From the NCBI RefSeq assembly GCF_946478925.1, contig NZ_CAMLDP010000079.1, positions 1-8,180 on the forward strand: a DNA stretch of 8,180 nt, given 5' to 3'. Under the pieces are notes generated by a model, which was given only the letters and a program-made list of their open reading frames with translations, was not told where the DNA came from and did no database searches. The translations under genes were made by a program, and so were the position numbers. This DNA comes from an uncultured Nitrososphaera sp. (GTDB lineage: Archaea > Thermoproteota > Nitrososphaeria > Nitrososphaerales > Nitrososphaeraceae). Below are positions 1 through 4,637 of the stretch, in pieces (within the stretch, counting starts at the first letter, position 1; the number at the start of each line of letters is the position of its first letter).

Positions 1-272
1 GGGAACAACATGCCTTCTGTCTCTGTCATGTTGTTTCTGACATCGAGACCCTTTTCCTTCTTGTCTTGCGTGTCTGCAATGTCTGCAAGAACGCGGACGC
101 CTGAAATCGTCACGACCGTGTGGTTGTACCCCGGCAGGCCGGCCCCTGCGACTGCCGATACGGTGGGAGCGCCCTCGACTATCCTGAGCGCCGGCGTAAA
201 GTACAGGACCACAAAAGCTATCGCCCCCGCAGCAATAGCGGCGCCGACGGCTATTGCAAACCTTGCTTGCAC
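1..272 (-). CDS. DUF192 family membrane-anchored protein, N-terminal part (runs off left edge)
   Basis: Reading the minus strand from a GTG at 272 gives 90 residues with no stop before the window edge, so the gene is partial at its 3' end. Residues about 5-25 form one hydrophobic helix rich in Ala, Ile and Val, ending in VVLYF, which fits a signal anchor with the rest outside the membrane. Residues about 55-90 match the start of the DUF192 fold: a strand (VRVLADIADT), then a charged segment with KEKGL, then the family's hallmark EGMLF at the very edge. DUF192 proteins are small secreted or membrane-bound beta proteins of unknown biochemical role, widespread in archaea and bacteria. GTG 272 was chosen because an in-frame stop (TAG) lies only about 21 nt upstream and a TATA box sits at the right distance; CTG or TTG codons in between cannot be excluded. 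It follows the TrmB-type regulator on the same strand with a gap of about 40 nt but seems to have its own promoter. Confidence 0.72.
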   Translation of the reverse strand, partial: MQARFAIAVGAAIAAGAIAFVVLYFTPALRIVEGAPTVSAVAGAGLPGYNHTVVTISGVRVLADIADTQDKKEKGLDVRNNMTETEGMLF

Positions 273-293
273 AGAAAGCAGTTGGCGCTTTTG

Positions 294-302
294 CTATTTA
301 TG
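294..302 (-). promoter_or_regulatory. TATA box for the DUF192 gene
   Basis: On the minus strand the sequence CATAAATAG is centred 26 nt upstream of the GTG start at 272, the spacing expected for an archaeal TATA box with a leaderless transcript. There is no Shine-Dalgarno sequence before the GTG. A second AT-rich element (minus-strand GATATGATATAATAG, about 305-319) overlaps the stop codon of the upstream regulator gene and could serve as an alternative with a longer leader. Confidence 0.5.
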
Positions 303-312
303 CGCTATTATA

Positions 313-1509
313 TCATATCGGCCTTGCCAGCCTGACGTGCACCAGCTGCGGGCTCTGTTTGCTCTGCATTATCCGCGGCTCGTTGCCTGCGCGCTTGAAG
401 TAGGATGCCAGCACCACTGCCCAGGGCAGGACGTGCTTGCCCTCCGCCTTGGACTGGAGGCTGACAATGTTGTTGCTCCTGTCGTGCCTTAGCCCGCCGA
501 GGCAGCTTATCTTTAGCGCGGAATCGACAAGGTCGAGCATCTCCGGCGCGCTCATCGTCCCCACCTTTAGGCCGTATTTTCGTTCCATGACTTCCAACAG
601 CTCGCCGGCGGGGTCCTCGTTGTTCAAGGCGTATTCAAGCATGTGCGCGGCAAGGCCGTTTTCCACCACCCTTGCAAGCTCTATCGCCTTTGCGGCAAGC
701 GCCGGCTGGGCCTCCAGCGCGTGCTTGGCCTCGCCTGCCCTTGCCCAGCTTTCCTCAAAGTTCTTGGCCTGCAGCGCGCCGTACGCGTCGAGGGAGGCAA
801 AGAGCGCGGCCTTGCCGTTGCTAGAGTCGACCGAGACCATGTGGGTCATGTCTATTATCACCAAGTTTGACGAAACATCAGAGATGCGCAGTTCAATCCC
901 GTCCGGCAATGACGACAGGCTCTCGCTTCCCAGGCACTGCGCGCCGACCATAAAGCGTATCCGCGCGCCGTTTGTCGCTGCCTTTATCAGCTGCCCCCGG
1001 CACTGCGCAAGCAGGCGCAGGCCCCACGGGTCCAAAGTCGCAGTTATCGACGACCTTGCGTTTGCTGCCAGGCTAGAAATCTTTGATAACGCAGAATCGG
1101 GATCCAGGATAAAGTACCTCCTTTCTTCCGAGCCCTTGGGCCTCTGCCCCTCGTCGCTCAACTTTTGTAAACGCTCGACTATCTTGCGCATGTTTCTTAC
1201 CCTGCGCTCGTGCAGATTCACTATCTCACCAAACGCCTCCTCCGGCGGTATCGCGCTGCATATGAGCGGCTTTTGCCTCGACACGACTGCCAGCCTCTTT
1301 TTCTCCAGCTTTTTCACGGTCTGGTACACCTTGGTCCTTGGAAGGTTGGCATAGTACGCAAGGTCGCTTGCGGCAAGCGAGCCCTTGCCTATCATCGTGA
1401 GGTAGGCGCGCGCTTCATATTTTGACAGGCCAAACTCTTCGAGGCTGGCCGGCAGGTCGCCTGAGGCTGGAGAAGTATCATGATCATGATGATGATAAGG
1501 GTGCTGCAT
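313..1509 (-). CDS. TrmB-family HTH transcriptional regulator with C-terminal extension
   Basis: This 398-residue protein begins with a His/Asp-rich stretch (MQHPYHHHDHD), then a winged-helix domain at about residues 22-90. That domain carries the typical TrmB pattern: FGLSKYEARAYL, helix 2 and recognition-helix region SDLAYYANLPRTKVYQTVKKLEKK, then a wing. Residues about 91-125 are a charged coiled-coil-like helix, the usual dimerisation element. Residues about 131-260 resemble the phospholipase-D-like/sensor region of TrmB proteins, with IRFMVG, a central strand VIIDMTHMVSVD and a terminal FEESWARA helix. The last 140 residues or so match nothing I recognise; they contain ENGLAAHMLEYALN and a closing beta-like segment LVHVRLARPI. 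TrmB proteins bind sugars or other metabolites and control sugar transport or central metabolism, but many thaumarchaeal members have no known ligand. The gene is divergent from the ESCRT-III genes, so it may regulate them or itself. ATG 1509 is the first start in frame that keeps the complete winged helix. Confidence 0.85.
   Translation of the reverse strand: MQHPYHHHDHDTSPASGDLPASLEEFGLSKYEARAYLTMIGKGSLAASDLAYYANLPRTKVYQTVKKLEKKRLAVVSRQKPLICSAIPPEEAFGEIVNLHERRVRNMRKIVERLQKLSDEGQRPKGSEERRYFILDPDSALSKISSLAANARSSITATLDPWGLRLLAQCRGQLIKAATNGARIRFMVGAQCLGSESLSSLPDGIELRISDVSSNLVIIDMTHMVSVDSSNGKAALFASLDAYGALQAKNFEESWARAGEAKHALEAQPALAAKAIELARVVENGLAAHMLEYALNNEDPAGELLEVMERKYGLKVGTMSAPEMLDLVDSALKISCLGGLRHDRSNNIVSLQSKAEGKHVLPWAVVLASYFKRAGNEPRIMQSKQSPQLVHVRLARPI
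1477..1490. repeat. ATCATG simple repeat/palindrome encoding the His-rich N-terminus
   Basis: ATCATGATCATGAT is a perfect 14-bp self-complementary sequence followed by further ATG/ATC units. It lies within codons of the regulator's HHHDHD stretch. It is most simply a low-complexity coding repeat, although it sits only about 20-30 nt inside the gene start, where an operator could also lie. Confidence 0.5.
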
Positions 1510-1603
1510 CCGGCATAGACTTGTACAGCGCCAAGGTAAAACGGTGGGTCAAACATATTGCGTCAAAAGTCAAAAAAATGCCAAGCTGTTACCGCGCAAG
1601 CGC

Positions 1604-1617
1604 GTCACCGCGGTGAC
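1604..1617. promoter_or_regulatory. Perfect 14-bp palindrome, candidate operator in the divergent intergenic region
   Basis: GTCACCGCGGTGAC is identical to its reverse complement and lies between the divergent TrmB-type regulator (start 1509) and the first ESCRT-III gene (start 1677). A partial copy of the half-site, GTTACCGCG at 1589-1597, precedes it with one mismatch and a 15-nt offset, and CGCGC-AA-GCGCG (1593-1604) forms a second small inverted repeat between them. TrmB proteins bind palindromic operators as dimers. The TCAC...GTGA half-sites recall the TATCAC-N5-GTGATA motif known for Thermococcales TrmBL1, but with a 4-bp rather than 5-bp centre. The role as an operator is inferred from position and symmetry. 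Confidence 0.45.
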
Positions 1618-1676
1618 AAAACTTTCCGGCACATCAGGCGTCTTATCGCCGGCCCCGGAAGCAAAGCCGTTGCAAA

Positions 1677-2312
1677 ATGACGATGTCAAAGTGGGTCAAG
1701 TCAGAATCAGTAGTCACTACTTCTACCGACGATTCATCAACTGTTTCGCCCAAGCCGGGAGGTCCCCTGAGGCCGCGGCTTGAGGCAGTGCAGAAGAGGA
1801 TGGAGAACCAGATAGCCCAGCTTGACGCCCTCCAGTCATCCATGAAGACGCGGGACGACGAGACGTTCCGCAAGCTCATGGCCTCGATAAAGGAGAGCAA
1901 CGCCCAGTACTCGACCGTGCTCTCGGCCGAGCTGGCAAAGGCAAGGCAGGTAAGCCGCGTCGTTTCGATAGCCAAGGTGGCGCTCGAAAAAATCCACAGC
2001 CGGCTTGCGTCCGTGTCGGACTTTGGCGACCTGGTCATAGTCCTGAGCCCTGCAATGGCCGTCGTAAAGAACGTGAGGTCGTCGCTCGTGCCCTTTGTGC
2101 CAGAGATGGAAGAGGAGCTTGGCAGAATCTCGGAACTTTTGAGCGGGATACTGGTGGACGCCGGCCAGGTGGGAGGCTACACCATCAACTTTGAGACTGC
2201 AAACGAGGAGGCGGTAAGGCTCGTAGACGAGGCATCAAGCGCGGTAGAACACAAGATGAAGGAGGAACTGCCCGGAATCCCGGACCTTCCGATGGTACCC
2301 AAGGTTGCCTAG
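1677..2312 (+). CDS. cdvB: ESCRT-III (Snf7/CdvB-like) cell-division protein with MIM2-like tail
   Basis: This 211-residue protein has an acidic, Ser/Thr-rich N-terminus (residues 1-28), then an extended helical ESCRT-III core. Residues 31-105 are rich in charged and Gln residues and form the long first hairpin (LRPRLEAVQKRMENQIAQLD onward). Residues 114-165 contain SDFGDLVIVLSPAM, VVKNVRSSLVPFVPEMEEEL and ISELLSGILVDAG, a pattern typical of thaumarchaeal CdvB proteins. The final residues, LPGIPDLPMVPKVA, are proline-spaced like a MIM2 motif, the element that archaeal ESCRT-III proteins use to bind the MIT domain of CdvC. No C-terminal winged helix for CdvA binding is present. The expected role is polymerisation on the inner membrane at mid-cell during division. 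Two starts, 1677 and 1683, are equally plausible. It is the first of three same-strand genes ending in cdvC. The family assignment is firm; which Sulfolobus paralogue it corresponds to is not decided by sequence inspection. Confidence 0.85.
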   Translation: MTMSKWVKSESVVTTSTDDSSTVSPKPGGPLRPRLEAVQKRMENQIAQLDALQSSMKTRDDETFRKLMASIKESNAQYSTVLSAELAKARQVSRVVSIAKVALEKIHSRLASVSDFGDLVIVLSPAMAVVKNVRSSLVPFVPEMEEELGRISELLSGILVDAGQVGGYTINFETANEEAVRLVDEASSAVEHKMKEELPGIPDLPMVPKVA

Positions 2313-2355
2313 CTGACTTCGTGGCTGTCGTCAGCTGGGCGGCCCCGGTCACCCC

Positions 2356-2382
2356 GGGCGAACACAACGCCCAACATCTTTT
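2356..2382 (+). terminator. Small hairpin plus T-run between the two ESCRT-III genes
   Basis: GGGCG (2356-2360) and CGCCC (2368-2372) are perfect complements separated by 7 nt, followed within about 7 nt by CTTTT. The 76-nt spacer is otherwise C/G-rich and noncoding. This could attenuate or partly terminate transcription between the two cdvB-like genes; the T-run is short for an archaeal terminator, so read-through is likely. Confidence 0.3.
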
Positions 2383-2388
2383 GACCCT

Positions 2389-3027
2389 TTGCCTTTTCGT
2401 CGCCTTTTATCAAAATTTGTAGACAATTTGCTGTTTCGCAAGGACTCTACCCTTAGGGAAAGGGCCGCAGTCGCCCTCGCAAGCCTGGAGCGCAACGCCT
2501 ACGCAATGGGCATGCTGCGGGGCAGGATAGAGTCAAGGGCCAGTTTTGTCTTAAAGTCGCAGGGAAACAACAGCGATGAGTACCAGGAGCTTGCCCGCGT
2601 CCTTGAACTTGTAAAAAACGGCGAACTCATCCTCAATGAACTGTCCGGCAAGATGGAGGCCGCGCGCTTTTTGGAAGAGTTTGTCATGATAATCAACGGC
2701 GCCGCCGAGTCGGTGAGCGCGGTAAAGGGCGACATGGAGCACCTGGTCCCACTGGCCGAAAAGGCGCTTGCCGAGATGCACGACGCAATATCAAAGATTT
2801 CTGGCGGCCTGTACACGCCAGACCCCGAGCCGGCGCAGATAGACATGCAGAACCGCATCCTGGCAGAGGCGACGGCCGCGATTGCGCAGGCGCCGGCTGT
2901 ATTGCTACAACAACAACAGCAGCAGCCTCCTTCAGCTGTAGAGCTAAAAGAAGCTCCAGCAGTTGTCAAGGCGCAACAGCCTGCAGTTCCGAGGCAGCAG
3001 GAAGCCGAGGCCGAGCAGCTGGCATAG
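2389..3027 (+). CDS. Second ESCRT-III (Snf7/CdvB-like) protein with Gln/Ala/Pro-rich tail
   Basis: This 212-residue protein is a paralogue of the preceding ESCRT-III subunit, though clearly diverged from it. Residues 20-60 (LRERAAVALASLERNAYAMGM onward) form the first long amphipathic helix, residues 61-140 the following helices (ELARVLELVKNGELILNELS, then MEHLVPLAEKALAEMHDAISKI). A short linker with PDPEP leads to a helix (residues about 150-168). The tail from about 169 is low complexity, with six consecutive Gln (174-179), then Ala/Pro/Glu/Gln-rich sequence; I see no clear MIM2 motif and no winged helix. It probably co-polymerises with the first subunit, as CdvB paralogues do in other archaea. 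The start is uncertain. No ATG or GTG exists in the open frame upstream of the conserved core; TTG 2389 gives the full-length reading and TTG 2428 is an alternative. The 76-nt gap to the first gene and 95-nt gap to cdvC suggest one transcription unit, possibly with internal promoters. Confidence 0.78.
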   Translation: MPFRRLLSKFVDNLLFRKDSTLRERAAVALASLERNAYAMGMLRGRIESRASFVLKSQGNNSDEYQELARVLELVKNGELILNELSGKMEAARFLEEFVMIINGAAESVSAVKGDMEHLVPLAEKALAEMHDAISKISGGLYTPDPEPAQIDMQNRILAEATAAIAQAPAVLLQQQQQQPPSAVELKEAPAVVKAQQPAVPRQQEAEAEQLA

Positions 3028-3035
3028 AGGACTGT

Positions 3036-3077
3036 GGTGTAAACTTTTCACACTGCAAGCAAAGATAGATTTACACC
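3036..3077. promoter_or_regulatory. 8-bp inverted repeat upstream of cdvC
   Basis: GGTGTAAA (3036-3043) and TTTACACC (3070-3077) are exact complements with a 26-nt spacer, in the 95-nt gap before cdvC. The right arm overlaps a short palindrome ACCTAGGT (3075-3082). The arms could be a two-site operator or a weak stem in the transcript. No convincing TATA box at the leaderless distance from the cdvC ATG was found; AT-rich DNA around 3081-3105 is the best candidate for one. Confidence 0.35.
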
Positions 3078-3122
3078 TAGGTAATTCAAATTGCTAACCA
3101 ATTTTCATCTGGAACTGCAATT

Positions 3123-4352
3123 ATGAGTCTCGCACCCCAAGAACTTGAAAATAGCGCTAGCAAGTATGCAGCCGAGGCGATCAGGCTTGACTCCCAGGGC
3201 TCAAGAGGCATGGCTATCCAGTCATACCAGAGGGCAATTGAGGCACTCGTCAAGCTCGTACAGATCTACCCGGATTACAAGTTGAACAAGGTCTACATGG
3301 AACGGGCAAACGCGTACCAGAACCGGATAAAGGCACTCCAGATGTCCCACGGACTTGACGACGACAGGCCGACCCCGATTGAGGACAACAGGACAGAACC
3401 GGCAAACGGTAACGGCAAGGGCGGTGCCGCGTCTTCTTCTGGCGGCGGCAAGTCCGGCAACGTAGAGACGCTAAAGGCAGACTTTGACGACCTCGTCATG
3501 AAGGACAAGCCCAAGGTGAGCTGGGACGAGGTCATAGGACTTGACGACGCAAAACGCGCGATCCGAGAGTCCATCGTTTACCCGATGAAGAGGCCAGACC
3601 TGTTCCCGCTTGGGTGGCCACGCGGAATACTGCTGTACGGGCCGCCGGGATGCGGCAAGACGCTGCTTGCGGCCGCAGCCGCGGCAGAAATCGACGGCTA
3701 CTTCATCAACGTCGATGCGGCGTCTATGATGAGCAAGTGGCTGGGCGAGGCGGAAAAGAACATTTCAAAACTGTTCACGATGGCGCGCAAGCTGAACGAA
3801 AGCGAGGGCGTGCCCGTGCTTTTGTTCATAGACGAAATCGACTCTCTCTTGGGCCAGCGCAACAGCGAGGTCGGCGGCGAAGTCAGAGTAAAGAACCAGT
3901 TCCTGACAGAGATGGACGGCATCAACGGCAAGTCGAAAGAGTCGCAACTGTATGTCATCGGCGCGACCAACAAGCCGTGGAGCCTTGAGGCGGGATTCCT
4001 GCGCAGGTTCCAAAAGAGGATTTATGTTACACTGCCGGACAACGCCTCGCGCACGAACCTGTTCAACCAGTACACAAGACCGTTAAACACCGAAAGCGCG
4101 CTCAAGATAGACGAGCTTGCGAAAATCACTGACGGCTACAGCGCAAGCGACATCAAGGACATCTGCCAGTCGGTGCAGCTGCGCGTGGTCAACGAGCTGT
4201 TCGAGAGCGGAAAAGCGATGGAGACAAACGCAAACCCGCGGCCAGTCGGCACGGTAGATTTCCGCGAGATACTAAAGATCCGCAGGCCCTCGGTCAGCGT
4301 GGACATGATAAGGGCGTACATGAGGTGGAGCGACCAGTTCAAGGCGCTCTAG
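3123..4352 (+). CDS. cdvC: CdvC, Vps4-type AAA ATPase for ESCRT-III disassembly
   Basis: CdvC uses ATP hydrolysis to extract and remodel ESCRT-III filaments during archaeal cell division. Residues about 5-78 form an MIT domain, a three-helix bundle with the pattern AIQSYQRAIEALVKL and YPDYKLNKVYMERANAYQNRI. Residues 79-114 are a Gly/Asn/Ser-rich flexible linker. The AAA domain follows: entry motif VSWDEVIGLDDAKRAI, Walker A GPPGCGKT (173-180), pore-loop SKWLGEAEKN (204-213), Walker B LLFIDEID (D237, E238), sensor 1 in GATNKP (N283), paired arginine fingers R294/R295 and a GYSASDI helix in the small domain (about 339-345). A C-terminal helix (IRAYMRWSDQFKAL) matches the Vps4 end. At 409 residues the length is usual for this family and all catalytic residues are present. 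It lies directly downstream of two ESCRT-III genes, its expected substrates. Only one ATG fits the start of the MIT domain. A T-rich terminator follows closely. Confidence 0.95.
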   Translation: MSLAPQELENSASKYAAEAIRLDSQGSRGMAIQSYQRAIEALVKLVQIYPDYKLNKVYMERANAYQNRIKALQMSHGLDDDRPTPIEDNRTEPANGNGKGGAASSSGGGKSGNVETLKADFDDLVMKDKPKVSWDEVIGLDDAKRAIRESIVYPMKRPDLFPLGWPRGILLYGPPGCGKTLLAAAAAAEIDGYFINVDAASMMSKWLGEAEKNISKLFTMARKLNESEGVPVLLFIDEIDSLLGQRNSEVGGEVRVKNQFLTEMDGINGKSKESQLYVIGATNKPWSLEAGFLRRFQKRIYVTLPDNASRTNLFNQYTRPLNTESALKIDELAKITDGYSASDIKDICQSVQLRVVNELFESGKAMETNANPRPVGTVDFREILKIRRPSVSVDMIRAYMRWSDQFKAL

Positions 4353-4362
4353 ACCTTCCCCC

Positions 4363-4379
4363 TTTTTCTACTTCTTTTT
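4363..4379 (+). terminator. T-tract terminator after cdvC
   Basis: Two TTTTT runs (4363-4367 and 4375-4379) in a pyrimidine-rich stretch begin about 10 nt after the cdvC stop. Archaeal RNA polymerase terminates at such U-tracts without needing a hairpin, so this probably ends the cdv transcript. Confidence 0.6.
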
Positions 4380-4607
4380 ATATTGATACAAAAAATAGTG
4401 GCGCGCCTTTGAGTCTGCAGCTCAGAAAATTAATTACGAATCTGGTTCTATTCTGATATTCTGAATTTCGCACCTAGATTTGCGTAAGTTCGCCTTGTTC
4501 TGGATCTCGTAATCGGTTAACCGCGACCGGTTGGCCTGAAAATCCGCCCTTTACGCCGTTTTCCTTCGTAAAACAATCAAAAACCGATGTAATGATGGGC
4601 TTGTTGT
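4380..4607. other. AT-rich intergenic spacer between cdvC and the secreted deacetylase gene
   Basis: No coding sequence is supported here. Visible structures are a near-tandem ATTCTGAT/ATTCTGAA repeat (about 4449-4464), the CGGTT half-site cluster at 4514-4532, and an inverted repeat TTTACG (4550-4555)/CGTAAA (4567-4572) with an 11-nt loop. All lie upstream of the deacetylase TATA box and could include regulator sites. No tRNA-like or other conserved RNA fold was recognised. Confidence 0.5.
4514..4532. promoter_or_regulatory. Cluster of three CGGTT half-sites, candidate operator
   Basis: The palindrome CGGTTAACCG (4514-4523) is followed after CGAC by another CGGTT (4528-4532), so the middle AACCG can pair with either flank. 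The cluster lies about 105 nt upstream of the deacetylase start and about 76 nt upstream of its TATA box. It may be a regulator-binding site for the secreted protein; no cognate factor can be named. Confidence 0.3.
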
Positions 4608-4614
4608 CTATATA
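4608..4614 (+). promoter_or_regulatory. TATA box for the secreted deacetylase gene
   Basis: CTATATA followed by CAAAA is centred about 27 nt upstream of ATG 4638, the standard position for an archaeal promoter giving a leaderless or near-leaderless mRNA. No Shine-Dalgarno sequence precedes the ATG, which supports this reading. Confidence 0.65.
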
Positions 4615-4637
4615 CAAAATTATTAGAGCATTGTTAT

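Noticed and set aside
10..492. Plus-strand open frame of 160 codons over the left end
   Set aside because: It overlaps both the DUF192 gene and the end of the regulator gene on the minus strand, reads as low-complexity Ala/Thr/Arg sequence with no recognisable domain, and lacks a promoter. It is an antisense shadow.
437..1354. Plus-strand open frame of 305 codons opposite the regulator gene
   Set aside because: It is fully antisense to a protein with a clear TrmB winged helix; its translation is Ser/Ala/Arg-rich and without family features, as expected from GC-rich antisense DNA.
2880..2990. CAA/CAG repeat as an unstable microsatellite
   Set aside because: Only six Gln codons, mixed CAA and CAG, in a tail that is already low complexity; a normal coding feature rather than a repeat element.
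4353..4637. Possible small RNA or tRNA in the spacer before the deacetylase gene
   Set aside because: Only short inverted repeats (5-6 bp) were found; no cloverleaf, T-loop sequence or conserved RNA motif was recognised.
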